Of a stretch of 64,000 nucleotides of DNA, positions 27,974 to 37,174 are shown one piece after another (position 1 is the first letter of the stretch; the number at the start of each line of letters is the position of its first letter). The notes below the pieces were generated by a model. It was not told where the DNA came from and did no database searches. It worked only from the letters and a program-made list of their open reading frames with translations. Made by a program: the position numbers and the translations under genes. The DNA comes from Chryseolinea soli (GTDB lineage: Bacteria; Bacteroidota; Bacteroidia; Cytophagales; Cyclobacteriaceae), in the NCBI RefSeq assembly GCF_003589925.1, contig NZ_CP032382.1:8122001-8186000 (forward strand), given 5' to 3'.

Positions 27974-28575
27974 TGCCCTCCGCCATGAAAAAAATAATCA
28001 TCCTCGCGCTGCTCGGCATTTGCGCCGGCACGCCGCTATTGGCCCAAAACAATTTTGTCATCAGTTATTCGATCGCCCAGCCCACCGGAGACCTCAACAG
28101 CTTCATTGGTAAAACCAGTTTTCGCGGGATCGCATTTGACTATCGCTATACCGTGAAAGACAACATGGCGCTCGGTTTCTCCCTGGGCATGAACACGTTT
28201 TACGAGTCCAAGCCCAAGGATACTTACACGGTCGACAACATATCGCTGACGGGAAAACAATACCGGTACAGCAACAATATTCCCATGCTGGCTACCGCCA
28301 CCTATTTTCTGAGCCCGGAAGAGCCACTAAAACCATTTGTTACGCTCGGCATCGGCACGATGTATTCGCGACGCAATACCGACATGAATTTATATACGAT
28401 CGAATTGGAAGCCTGGAACTTCGCCTTGCAACCCGAGATCGGTGTGCAATATGAAATGACAGACATGACGGCCATTCACCTGTCGCTAAAATACATGCAA
28501 GGATTTCAAGCCGGCAGTGAATTGAAGTCAGCGCAATCGTATTTCTCACTGAACGTCGGCTTTGCCTTCTTTTGA
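27973..28575 (+). CDS. Outer-membrane beta-barrel protein (OMP_b-brl)
   Basis: About 200 residues. The leader IIILALLGICAGTPLLAQ is followed by barrel strands (NFVISYSIAQPTGDLNSFI, MALGFSLGMNTFYESKP), ending SYFSLNVGFAFF with a terminal phenylalanine. The ATG at 27973 overlaps the preceding stop by one base; the ATG at 27985 gives a tighter leader and is equally likely. It is coupled to the DUF4136 lipoprotein and probably sits with it in the outer membrane. Confidence 0.75.
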   Translation: MPSAMKKIIILALLGICAGTPLLAQNNFVISYSIAQPTGDLNSFIGKTSFRGIAFDYRYTVKDNMALGFSLGMNTFYESKPKDTYTVDNISLTGKQYRYSNNIPMLATATYFLSPEEPLKPFVTLGIGTMYSRRNTDMNLYTIELEAWNFALQPEIGVQYEMTDMTAIHLSLKYMQGFQAGSELKSAQSYFSLNVGFAFF

Positions 28576-28626
28576 AAGGGCTGGCTTTGAAAACCATTTG
28601 ACTTCGTCTACACTAACCCATACGCT

Positions 28627-29982
28627 ATGTCCCCCCTGGTTCAATTGGCGATCTTGTTAGCCTGCATCTTCATCGGCGCCCGCATGTCGGGCATCGGGCT
28701 TGGTGTGATGGGAATGATGGGTTTGCTCATCTTCATCTTTGCCTTTGGCGTGGAGCCCTCCGACCCGCCGTTGGAAGTCATGCTGATCATCCTCAGTGTG
28801 GTGACTTCGGCCGCGGCGTTACAGGCCGCCGGTGGCATGGATTACCTGGTCGATGTAGCGGGAAAAATTTTACGCAAACATCCATCCCAAATCACGCTGC
28901 TGGGGCCGCTGGTGACTTATGCTTTTGTGCTCTTTGCCGGTACGGCGCACATCTCCTACTCCATCATGCCCATCATCGCCGAGGTCGCCATTAAGAACAG
29001 GATCCGGCCGGAACGCGCGATGAGCATGAGTGTGACCGCTGCACACATGGCCATCACGGCCAGTCCGGTATCGGCGGCAGCGGCAGCCTTGCTTTCGGTG
29101 CTTGGAGGAACCGGTGTCGGGCTCGCGCAAATTCTGTTGATCGCTATACCCTCGACGCTGATCGGTGTGCTGGTTGGGATTCTATTTGTCTGGAAACGCG
29201 GCAAAGAGCTCGACCAAGATCCCGAATTCCTGGAGCGTATGAAAGATCCGGCCTTTGTAAAAAATCTTGAGGGCAACGAAGAACAGGCCACCACAACCTT
29301 GGCCCCAGGGGCCATCAAGTCGGTCGTCATTTTTGCGCTCGCGATATCGGCCGTTGTCCTCCTGGGATCCTTCCCGGATCTGTTACCCGAGTTTTCCGGT
29401 AAAGAAGGATTCACGCCGGGCTTCGCTGTAAATGCATCGGGGCGATTGCAGATGCCTTCCATGATCATGATGATCATGCTGTCGGCCACCGGATTGATCA
29501 TTCTGTTCGCCAACACGACGGCAGCAAAAGTGACGAAGGCAAGTTTGTTTGCCTCTGGCGGTCAGGCCACGATCGCCGTGTTTGGGGTGGTGTGGATGAG
29601 CAGCACCTTTATGGATCACAATTTTGAAGTCATCAAAAATACACTGGGCGAAGTGGTGGCGGCTTACCCCTGGCTTTTCGCGGTTGCTCTATTCTTGTTG
29701 AGCATGTTGTTGTACAGTCAAGCCTCTACAACGAAGGCCCTCATGCCGTTGGGCCTTTCGCTCGGATTGTCGCCCGCCTACCTGATCGGAATATTTCCGG
29801 CCTGCAACGGCCACTTTTTTATTCCGGGCTATCCCACCTTGCTCACCGCCATCCAATTCGATCGCACGGGCACGACGCGTATTGGCAAGTATGTATTGAA
29901 TCACAGCTTCATGCTACCGGGCATTGTCACCACCGTCGCTTCGGTCTTGGCTGGACTGCTGCTACAATCCGTCCTGCTGTAA
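28627..29982 (+). CDS. Anaerobic C4-dicarboxylate transporter (DcuA/DcuB family)
   Basis: 451 residues, about eleven membrane helices. The start VQLAILLACIFIGARMSGIG, the ILSVVTSAAALQAAGGMDYL segment and LLGPLVTYAFVLFAGTAHIS are typical of the Dcu exchanger family that swaps fumarate, aspartate or malate against succinate. ASPVSAAAAALLSVL and NGHFFIPGYPTLLTA are also characteristic. It is followed by genes for exported asparaginase and aspartase, so fumarate or aspartate produced outside the inner membrane could be taken up here. The product assignment is strong; substrate direction is inferred. Confidence 0.85.
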   Translation: MSPLVQLAILLACIFIGARMSGIGLGVMGMMGLLIFIFAFGVEPSDPPLEVMLIILSVVTSAAALQAAGGMDYLVDVAGKILRKHPSQITLLGPLVTYAFVLFAGTAHISYSIMPIIAEVAIKNRIRPERAMSMSVTAAHMAITASPVSAAAAALLSVLGGTGVGLAQILLIAIPSTLIGVLVGILFVWKRGKELDQDPEFLERMKDPAFVKNLEGNEEQATTTLAPGAIKSVVIFALAISAVVLLGSFPDLLPEFSGKEGFTPGFAVNASGRLQMPSMIMMIMLSATGLIILFANTTAAKVTKASLFASGGQATIAVFGVVWMSSTFMDHNFEVIKNTLGEVVAAYPWLFAVALFLLSMLLYSQASTTKALMPLGLSLGLSPAYLIGIFPACNGHFFIPGYPTLLTAIQFDRTGTTRIGKYVLNHSFMLPGIVTTVASVLAGLLLQSVLL

Positions 29983-30071
29983 CTTAAAAACTCAGCGCAT
30001 GAAAAAATGAATTAAAAATCCTCGATAGCCCATGTGGCATTCTACTCTAACTAAACCCTAACAATCATATC

Positions 30072-31121
30072 ATGAAAAAGCTACTCACCATTCTAACACT
30101 CTTGATCTTGACTGCCCAAGTTCAGGCGCAGTCATTACCCAGGGTAATCATTTTAGCCACCGGCGGAACCATTGCCGGTGCAGGGGCCGCCGCAGACCGG
30201 GCCGGCTACACCGCCGGAAAGATTCCGATTGACGATCTGATCGGCGGTATACCTTCCGTAAAGAAAATTGCCACCATCACTGGCGAGCAAGTCGCCTCGG
30301 TTGGCAGCCAGGACATGACCATTGATATCTGGAAAAAACTGGCCATTCGCGCCAATGAAATTTTTGCAAAAAATGAAGCGGATGCCATTGTTGTCACACA
30401 CGGCACCGATACGCAAGAAGAAACGGCTTACTTTCTCGACCTGGTCATTCCCTCCGACAAACCGGTTGTCCTCACAGGCTCTATGCGTCCGGCAACTGCC
30501 ATTAGTGCGGACGGTCCAAAGAATCTTTATGATGCCATCACCGTAGCGATCAATCCAGCCACCAAAGGCAGGGGCGTATTGGTGAGCTTCAATGAAGGGA
30601 TCTACGATGCGAGAGAAGTTATGAAGTTGAGCACAACCAAGACCAATGCTTTTGGATCGCCCAATACCGGCCCCGTGGGTCAGGCTTATGATGGCCGCGT
30701 GGAGTATTATTCTTCATCCGATCGTGAAGTGAATCCTAAAAAACCAATTGTGTTAACCACCGACACAAAATTACCCCGGGTGGATATTGTATACATGTAT
30801 GCCGATGCCCCCGCTGACCAGATCGATATGCTGATCGGTAAAAAGGTAGACGGCATCGTCATTGCCGGTGTGGGAAACGGCAACTTCAACAAAGCCTACA
30901 TGGAGGGTGTGAAACGCGCTGTGAAGGCAGGCATTACGGTTTGCCGCGCCAGCCGGACACCTTCGGGCAGGGTCGTGCTTCACGACGAGATCAATGATGA
31001 TGAATTGGGCACCATTGTCTCGGACGATCTGACACCTCAAAAAGCCAGAGTCTTGTTAATGCTTGCCCTGACAAGGACAAAAGATAAAAAGCAACTTCAG
31101 GACATTTTCTTCAAATATTAA
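30072..31121 (+). CDS. ansB: Periplasmic type II L-asparaginase
   Basis: 349 residues with a clear signal peptide (LLTILTLLILTAQVQAQ). The mature start PRVIILATGGTIAGAG holds the nucleophile Thr33 (equal to Thr12 of E. coli AnsB), and VVTHGTDTQEE holds Thr112-Asp113, the second catalytic pair with Lys further on (GSMRP region and after). NGNFNKAYMEGVKRAVKAG is also typical of the family. It hydrolyses asparagine to aspartate and ammonia outside the inner membrane. It is flanked by the Dcu-type carrier and an exported aspartase, so aspartate would be passed on directly. Confidence 0.92.
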   Translation: MKKLLTILTLLILTAQVQAQSLPRVIILATGGTIAGAGAAADRAGYTAGKIPIDDLIGGIPSVKKIATITGEQVASVGSQDMTIDIWKKLAIRANEIFAKNEADAIVVTHGTDTQEETAYFLDLVIPSDKPVVLTGSMRPATAISADGPKNLYDAITVAINPATKGRGVLVSFNEGIYDAREVMKLSTTKTNAFGSPNTGPVGQAYDGRVEYYSSSDREVNPKKPIVLTTDTKLPRVDIVYMYADAPADQIDMLIGKKVDGIVIAGVGNGNFNKAYMEGVKRAVKAGITVCRASRTPSGRVVLHDEINDDELGTIVSDDLTPQKARVLLMLALTRTKDKKQLQDIFFKY

Positions 31122-31223
31122 AACACCGAACCGCTGCACTGATTTCCATTGCGCTCAGGTTCATCATCTGGGCGCAATTCGTCAGGGGCTGTGTGATTTA
31201 TCCTAAAGACAAAAAATAAAATA

Positions 31224-32687
31224 ATGAAAGCGATGAAATTTATAAACGTGCTGTCAGGGTTGATGCTGATCGGTCTTCAATACACACTGGCACAACAAAC
31301 CCGCACCGAAAAAGACCTGCTGGGTGAAAAGCAAATTCCAGCCGATGCCTACTACGGTGTTCAAACCCTTCGCGCGCTGGAGAACTTCCAGATCAGCGGG
31401 GTAAAAACTAATTTTTATCCTGACTATGTCAAGGCCTATGCCATCGTGAAACTGGCGGCGGCCCGTGCCAACACAGAAGTGGGGCGAATGAAAAAAGAAC
31501 GAATGGACGCCATTGAGAAAGCCTGCCAGGCCGTGATCGGCGGGAAATATCACGACCAGTTTCTCACTGACCTCTACCAAGGAGGTGCCGGCACATCGGC
31601 CAACATGAATGCCAACGAAGTGCTGGCCAATATTGCGCTGGAAATGGGGGGTCATAAAAAGGGAGAGTATCAATTTATTGAACCTCATGACGACCTGAAC
31701 ATGGGCCAGTCCACAAACGACGTATACCCAACGGCCATTCACATCGTCTTGATACTACACAACGACAAAGTGATCAAAGAAGCGGAGTTGTTAGCTCAAG
31801 CCTTTCACAAAAAAGGAGAAGAATTCAAAAACCTGGTGAAGATGGGCCGCACCGAAGGCCAGGATGCTGTGCCCATGACATTGGGACAGGAATTCCATGC
31901 CTTTGGTTCCCAGATCGATGCTGCCATTGACGCCCTTCGCAAAAGTGAAGCCTATCTATACGAAGTGAACATGGGCGCCACCGCGATTGGCACAGGGCTC
32001 ACGGCGTCGCCCGGTTATGCCGAAAAATGTGTGGCACAACTTGCCAAACTTACGGGCAAACCCATCGTTGGACCAAAAGATCTGATTGCCGCTACGAGCA
32101 GCATGCAAGCGTTTGTCATGTTTTCTTCCGCTTATAAAAACCTGGCGGTTACCCTTTCCAAAATTAGCAGCGATTTAATTTTCCTTGCCTCCGGTCCACG
32201 CAACGGGATTTTTGAGATCAATCTACCGGCGCTGCAACCGGGTTCGTCCATCATGCCGGGAAAAGTAAATCCCGTCATGCCGGAGGTGATGAATCAAGTG
32301 TGCTACAAAGCGATGGGCAACGATGCAACGGTTGCGATCGCTTCACGCGACGGCCTCCTGCAACTCAATGCCTATGAGCCGGTGGTCGCCACCTCCATCA
32401 TGGAGTCGCAAGCGCTTTTTTATAAGCTGATGCCTTTGTTCCGCAAAAATTGTATTGACGGAATCACCGCGAATGAAAAAGTCCTCAAGCATTATTTGGA
32501 AACGACCGTGGGGATCGTGACGGCGCTCAATCCTGTTCTTGGCTATGAAAAAACAACGGAACTGGCCAAGGAAGCACTTCAAAGTGGCAAGGGAATTCTT
32601 GAGTTGATCCGGGAGAAGAAACTGCTGACGGAAGACCAGATCAAGAAGCTTATGGACCCGGCTGCTTTGACCGGACAAAAACTGTAG
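31224..32687 (+). CDS. aspA: Aspartate ammonia-lyase with an N-terminal signal peptide
   Basis: 487 residues. After a leader (LSGLMLIGLQYTLAQ) comes a full-length aspartase: EKDLLGEKQIPADAYYGVQT, YQGGAGTSANMNANEVLANI, GRTEGQDAVPMTLGQEFHAF and the fumarase/aspartase signature GSSIMPGKVNP (near residue 343). It differs from the E. coli enzyme by Gly for Ala in the signature. Aspartases are normally cytoplasmic; here the leader suggests export, and the adjacent exported asparaginase supports it. The reaction is aspartate to fumarate plus ammonia. Misannotated start is unlikely, as the mature part alone has no good start. Confidence 0.88.
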   Translation: MKAMKFINVLSGLMLIGLQYTLAQQTRTEKDLLGEKQIPADAYYGVQTLRALENFQISGVKTNFYPDYVKAYAIVKLAAARANTEVGRMKKERMDAIEKACQAVIGGKYHDQFLTDLYQGGAGTSANMNANEVLANIALEMGGHKKGEYQFIEPHDDLNMGQSTNDVYPTAIHIVLILHNDKVIKEAELLAQAFHKKGEEFKNLVKMGRTEGQDAVPMTLGQEFHAFGSQIDAAIDALRKSEAYLYEVNMGATAIGTGLTASPGYAEKCVAQLAKLTGKPIVGPKDLIAATSSMQAFVMFSSAYKNLAVTLSKISSDLIFLASGPRNGIFEINLPALQPGSSIMPGKVNPVMPEVMNQVCYKAMGNDATVAIASRDGLLQLNAYEPVVATSIMESQALFYKLMPLFRKNCIDGITANEKVLKHYLETTVGIVTALNPVLGYEKTTELAKEALQSGKGILELIREKKLLTEDQIKKLMDPAALTGQKL

Positions 32688-32736
32688 TGCTAAAAGGTCA
32701 GCTTTTAAATCCAATTGTCTTACTAAACCACAGGTT

Positions 32737-33933
32737 ATGAAATCATCCATACGTATAAAGCCTCTCCTGTTGTTATTCCTGCTACCCTGCATCGGTTGGG
32801 CGCAGAAACAGGAGCGCCAGGTGGGCGACACTACCTACTATCCCTCTCTGATTCCGCAGGCAAAGCAGGGATTGCTCAGGGATGTGAGCGTGATTGCCAA
32901 TATGAATTTCGCTTTGCGAAACGAATTTCAGGATGGCGAATACATGAAAACCAGGTTTCGCAACGAGCAGTTCAGATTAGAAATCCGGGGGAAAGTTCAC
33001 GAAAAAGTGTACTTCCGTTTTCGCGACCGGTATACGCGTGCGCAAACATCGGAATCGGTCGACAATCTAAGCCGCTCGGTCGACCTGGCCTATCTGCGTT
33101 TCGACATCTCGGAAAAATGGAGTGCCTCGGCCGGCAAGATGTGCGCCGATTGGGGCGCCTGGGAGTTTGATTGGAATCCGATCGACATCTATGAATACTC
33201 CGACATTGTCGAGTATGCCGATAACTTCCTCACGGGGGTTGGCGCCACCTATACACCGAGCCACCGAAACCAATGGACCTTCCAGGTATTGGACTCCCGG
33301 ACAAAGACATTCACGGAATTATATGGAACGCAACCCAACTTCACGGAGTCAAAAGCGCCGTTGGCTTTTGTGGTGAACTGGCGGGGAAGTTTGTTGGATG
33401 GCAAGATAAAAACCATCTGGTCGTATTCCCTGTTCAACGAAGCCAGCAATGCCAACATGAACTACATCGCGTTGGGTAATGAGTTCACGTTTAATAAATT
33501 CAGATTTATTTATGATTTCAAATGGAGCGATGAACAATTGGACCGAACCGGTATCGTGAGCCAAACGGTTCCGGACGACATTTATCCCTATGCCCTGGCG
33601 AAGACGCGATACATCGGCCACTGGATTAACATTCGCTACATGATCACGCCGAAACTTCATCTCACCTTTGTGGGCATGCTGGACATTGCCCAATGGAGAA
33701 ACAGTTTCAACGATCCCGAAAATACAGCGGGAGAAGAACACATTCGAAACGCATGGGGCTATATCCCGGCCGTGGAGTATTATCCCTGGGACAATTTAAA
33801 TCTCAAGTTTTTCGCCAACTGGGTCGGACGGGTGTATAAGTATTCTGACTATGCCAAAACCCGGTTTGGTGTATCGGATTATAACACGGGCAGGTTTACG
33901 GTTGGTTTTATTACACCGTTGGGTATCCTTTAA
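32737..33933 (+). CDS. Outer-membrane porin-like barrel (OprO/P type, short)
   Basis: 398 residues, leader LLLLFLLPCIGWAQ. A barrel with long charged strands such as FRLEIRGKVHEKVYFRFRD and SVDLAYLRFDISEKWSASAG, with the GKMCADWGAWEFDWNPID loop, matches the phosphate-selective porin-like group of Bacteroidota. It ends YNTGRFTVGFITPLGIL. It is the first of two consecutive porin-like genes, 49 bp after the aspartase stop. I infer that these porins admit small anionic substrates to the periplasm. Confidence 0.7.
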   Translation: MKSSIRIKPLLLLFLLPCIGWAQKQERQVGDTTYYPSLIPQAKQGLLRDVSVIANMNFALRNEFQDGEYMKTRFRNEQFRLEIRGKVHEKVYFRFRDRYTRAQTSESVDNLSRSVDLAYLRFDISEKWSASAGKMCADWGAWEFDWNPIDIYEYSDIVEYADNFLTGVGATYTPSHRNQWTFQVLDSRTKTFTELYGTQPNFTESKAPLAFVVNWRGSLLDGKIKTIWSYSLFNEASNANMNYIALGNEFTFNKFRFIYDFKWSDEQLDRTGIVSQTVPDDIYPYALAKTRYIGHWINIRYMITPKLHLTFVGMLDIAQWRNSFNDPENTAGEEHIRNAWGYIPAVEYYPWDNLNLKFFANWVGRVYKYSDYAKTRFGVSDYNTGRFTVGFITPLGIL

Positions 33934-33956
33934 ATAAACGGGATGAGGGGTGAAGG

Positions 33957-35270
33957 ATGAAATATCTATTACCAAAAGAACTACGCAGTTTGCAACCCGC
34001 TGGGGTGACGGTGGTCATGCTGCTGATGCTCCCCTGGAATTCCTTCGGTCAGCAAAAGGATTATATTCCTGATGGTACCCAAGGGGAACTGCTTGAAGTT
34101 ATAGATAGTAGTAAAGTACCCGTCAAATGGAAGGACAAGCGCTGGCGGTTATTTCCCGGGAAGTTTTCTTCACTAAAATTTGGAGGAGGATTTCTTTATG
34201 ACTTTGCCGGCTTCGTACAAAATGCGGAAGGCAAAGCACAAACGGACTCGCTAGGCACTGAGCTAAAAAATACTTTCGCCGTCCGCGATTTTAGAATTAC
34301 GGCTAGTGGAAAGTTCAGGACCAAACGAACCCTAAGCTGGAAGGCCGGCTTTCTGTACGATGACGACGCCCGCTCATGGTATGTACGGGAGACGGGGCTC
34401 ATGATCGGTGTACCGGAATTGTGGGGTAGCATATTTGTCGGACGAACCAAGGAGGGCTTTTCGATGAACAAAGTTATGGTAGGATATGCCGGCTGGACGA
34501 TGGAACGACAAATGGCTTTGGACGTCATCCCGATCCTTGCCGATGGTGTGAAGTGGCTCGCATACTTGCCCAAGCAACGGCTCTGGTGGAATGCCGGGAT
34601 ATACACCGATTGGCTCTCGGAAGGACAGTCATTCTCTACGTACAAGTGGCAGACGGTAGGACGGTTCGGGTGGCTGCCCTTATATTCACCGGAAGACAAT
34701 GTTGTCTTTCATGTTGGAGTGAGTTACCGCTATGGCCGGACGAAAGATGGTCAAATCCGTGTGCGCTCAAGGCCTGAAGCCGATCCGGCTCCACAATTTA
34801 TCGATACCGGCAAGTTCCCGGCCGATCACTCCAATCAAATCGGAGGTGAAGCTTATTTCCGATCCGGCCCTTTCATGGTAGGTTCTGAGATTTATATGCA
34901 TCGATTCAATTCCCCGGAAACCGGCAATCCCGTATTTGTTGGAGGCGACGTCATGGTAAGCTATTTCTTAACGGGAGAATCACGTCCCTACAATACCGCC
35001 ACCGGGATCTTTGGTTTCGTGGCTGTAAACAAATCTGTTTTTAAAGGTGGTCCGGGAGCCTGGGAGGTATTGGTTAGATATTCATCGCTCGATCTGAATG
35101 GAGGCACACTGCAAGGTGGAAAATTCTGGCGAATTACGCCGATGGTAAACTGGTATCTCTCCAAAGATGTGCGGCTCGAGTTGGCCTATGGATACGGGGT
35201 CTTGGATCGATTCAATCTGAGAGGGGTGACACAATTCTTTCAGGCGCGTATCCAACTAACCTTATTGTAA
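33957..35270 (+). CDS. Porin of the OprO/OprP family
   Basis: 437 residues. A leader (TVVMLLMLPWNSFGQ) is followed by the OprP-like pattern: FLYDFAGFVQNAEG, LKNTFAVRDFRITASGKFR, GRTKEGFSMNKVM, VSYFLTGESRPYN and WEVLVRYSSLDLNGG, and a C-terminal barrel strand. The family forms anion-selective channels (phosphate or polyphosphate in Pseudomonas). It lies 23 bp after the preceding porin gene. Substrate in this organism is not deducible, although the neighbouring Asn/Asp enzymes make anionic amino acids or dicarboxylates attractive. Confidence 0.8.
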   Translation: MKYLLPKELRSLQPAGVTVVMLLMLPWNSFGQQKDYIPDGTQGELLEVIDSSKVPVKWKDKRWRLFPGKFSSLKFGGGFLYDFAGFVQNAEGKAQTDSLGTELKNTFAVRDFRITASGKFRTKRTLSWKAGFLYDDDARSWYVRETGLMIGVPELWGSIFVGRTKEGFSMNKVMVGYAGWTMERQMALDVIPILADGVKWLAYLPKQRLWWNAGIYTDWLSEGQSFSTYKWQTVGRFGWLPLYSPEDNVVFHVGVSYRYGRTKDGQIRVRSRPEADPAPQFIDTGKFPADHSNQIGGEAYFRSGPFMVGSEIYMHRFNSPETGNPVFVGGDVMVSYFLTGESRPYNTATGIFGFVAVNKSVFKGGPGAWEVLVRYSSLDLNGGTLQGGKFWRITPMVNWYLSKDVRLELAYGYGVLDRFNLRGVTQFFQARIQLTLL

Positions 35271-35309
35271 ATCCTTCAGAGGTAACCTTATGTTAAAGAC
35301 CCATGCTGC

Positions 35310-36044
35310 ATGTATAAACGCATCTGCTTAATGGCTGCTCTTCTTTTTATTACCGACATGCAAGGTCGTGCGCAACGGCACGAACAACTCTGGTTTGATT
35401 ATCAACTGGACTATCCGTTTGCGAATGTGTTTCTGTTCGAAGTTTCGGCAACATACTCAACGGTTTTAACACAAGAATTCAAATGGAGAAGCCTTAGCGT
35501 GAGCCCAACGTTTGAGTACACGATGTCGCGATGGGTTGATCTGACGGCCGAAGTACCGCTTGGCTACACGCTCCAGAAAGAGGGCAGCAACTCCTTTGAG
35601 GTCTCCCCCATTGTTGGTGCCCGTTTCTATATCACACAAAATAAGCGGATCGACACGCGGATCCTCCTGCGGTATCAACAGCGCTACTTCAGAGAGATCG
35701 AGAAAGACGATTGGGACATCAGCAATCGTACGCGGATCAAAGCAGAGGCCTATGTCTGCATCAATCAGCCAAATCTTTTTACCAACAATCTATGGTATGG
35801 CATTGTGGACTACGAAGAATTTATCGTGCTCGACGAGCAGGTGGACGAACGCTATGCCAATCGCCGGCGCGCCAGGATCGGGTTGGGATACCGGCTGAGC
35901 TACAAACACCGGTTTGAATTGATATACACCCGGCAATCGTCGCGCAACGAAATCGATGGGGACTTTATCAGCAACGATAACGTCATTCAGCTCCGGTATA
36001 AAATGTATTTAAACCCGAGCAAACCTGTGCCAGCGAACGACTAG
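35310..36044 (+). CDS. DUF2490-family outer-membrane protein
   Basis: 244 residues with a leader (CLMAALLFITDMQGRAQ). HEQLWFDYQLDYPFANVFLF, SVSPTFEYTMSRWVDLTAEV and RIKAEAYVCINQPNLFTNNL, with the repeated R-x-R-x-G-x-G-Y strand near the end (RRARIGLGYRLSYKHRFEL), match DUF2490, a small barrel family of unknown role. It is 39 bp after the porin gene and 41 bp before the antiporter gene, hence possibly cotranscribed with both. Confidence 0.7.
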   Translation: MYKRICLMAALLFITDMQGRAQRHEQLWFDYQLDYPFANVFLFEVSATYSTVLTQEFKWRSLSVSPTFEYTMSRWVDLTAEVPLGYTLQKEGSNSFEVSPIVGARFYITQNKRIDTRILLRYQQRYFREIEKDDWDISNRTRIKAEAYVCINQPNLFTNNLWYGIVDYEEFIVLDEQVDERYANRRRARIGLGYRLSYKHRFELIYTRQSSRNEIDGDFISNDNVIQLRYKMYLNPSKPVPAND

Positions 36045-36085
36045 TATCGATCGCCAACTATCGGCTACTTAAAACAGATCGTGCC

Positions 36086-37174
36086 ATGAAAAATTTCTTA
36101 AAACCCGGGATCCATTGGTTGTTTGCTTTTATTCCCATCACGTTCATTCTTGAATACCGCCATGCTACGGCACCGCTGATCTTTTTCTCGGCCGCCCTTT
36201 CCATTATTCCCATCGCCCGGCTGATCGGATCGGCTACCGAACAACTCGCCACGTATACGGGCGATGCCGTCGGCGGATTGCTCAACGCCACCTTCGGGAA
36301 TTTCCCGGAATTGATCATTGCCACCATCGCCCTGAAAGCGGGATTGCACCAAATGGTGCTGGCCTCGTTAGGAGGAGCCATACTCGCCAATTTACTGCTG
36401 GCCATGGGCGTATCATTTTTGCTGGGAGGCCTGAAATTTCTCAACCAGGACTACAACGTCACCAGCGTCCGGGTATACAGTTCCATGATGATGATGGCCG
36501 TCATCAGCCTTACCATACCGAGCTCCTTTCATGTCTACGCCGTCGACAAATTCCCGGTCGAGATTGAAAATTTGCTAAACCTGAACGTGTCCATCGTTTT
36601 ACTGATCGCCTATGTATTGTATCTCGTCTTCATGCTCAAAACGCACCCGGATTTCTTCCGCAGCGAAGCCACGGCGACACATACGGCCGACGAACACGAA
36701 AACCGATGGTCGCTTCCCGTTGCTGTGACCACATTGGTCATTGCATCGGTCCTGGCCGCCTTGATGAGCGAAGTGTTGGTGGGAGCCGCCGAGGAAACCG
36801 GAAAAGTCATGGGCATGTCGAGTGTTTTTATCGGGATCATCTTCCTCGCCATCGTGGGAGGGGCTGCGGAAAGTCTTTCGGCCATCGCCATGGCGGCTAA
36901 AAATAAAATGGACCTCAGCATCGGCATCGCCCTGGGCAGCTCGATCCAAATTGCGCTTTTCATTGCACCCTTGCTGGTCATCCTCAGCAATTTCGTCGGG
37001 CCGCGGCAACTGAATCTTTCTTTTTCAAGAGGTCTGATCTTAGCCTTATTCCTGGCGGTCATTCTGGCGAGCGTGGTCGTCGGCGACGGGCGCTCCAATT
37101 GGTACAAGGGGGTTCAGTTGATCATCGTATATGTCATCATGGGCACGATGCTTTATTTCATTCCTGCTGTATGA
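36086..37174 (+). CDS. CaCA-family calcium/proton antiporter (CAX/ChaA-like)
   Basis: 362 residues, about eleven helices. The first alpha repeat has GLLNATFGNFPELIIATIALKAG and the second GGAAESLSAIAMAAKNKMDLSIG and IALGSSIQIALFIAPLLV, the classic pair of exchanger motifs with the acidic residues in NFPELI and GAAES. The family expels calcium (or other cations) against protons. The ATG of the next gene overlaps this stop (ATGA), so it heads a three-gene operon with a VIT-like protein and a barrel protein. Confidence 0.88.
   Translation: MKNFLKPGIHWLFAFIPITFILEYRHATAPLIFFSAALSIIPIARLIGSATEQLATYTGDAVGGLLNATFGNFPELIIATIALKAGLHQMVLASLGGAILANLLLAMGVSFLLGGLKFLNQDYNVTSVRVYSSMMMMAVISLTIPSSFHVYAVDKFPVEIENLLNLNVSIVLLIAYVLYLVFMLKTHPDFFRSEATATHTADEHENRWSLPVAVTTLVIASVLAALMSEVLVGAAEETGKVMGMSSVFIGIIFLAIVGGAAESLSAIAMAAKNKMDLSIGIALGSSIQIALFIAPLLVILSNFVGPRQLNLSFSRGLILALFLAVILASVVVGDGRSNWYKGVQLIIVYVIMGTMLYFIPAV

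Noticed and set aside
31141..31223. Terminator between the asparaginase and aspartase genes
   Set aside because: No hairpin with adequate stem and T tract was visible in this 102-bp gap, so a shared transcript is possible.
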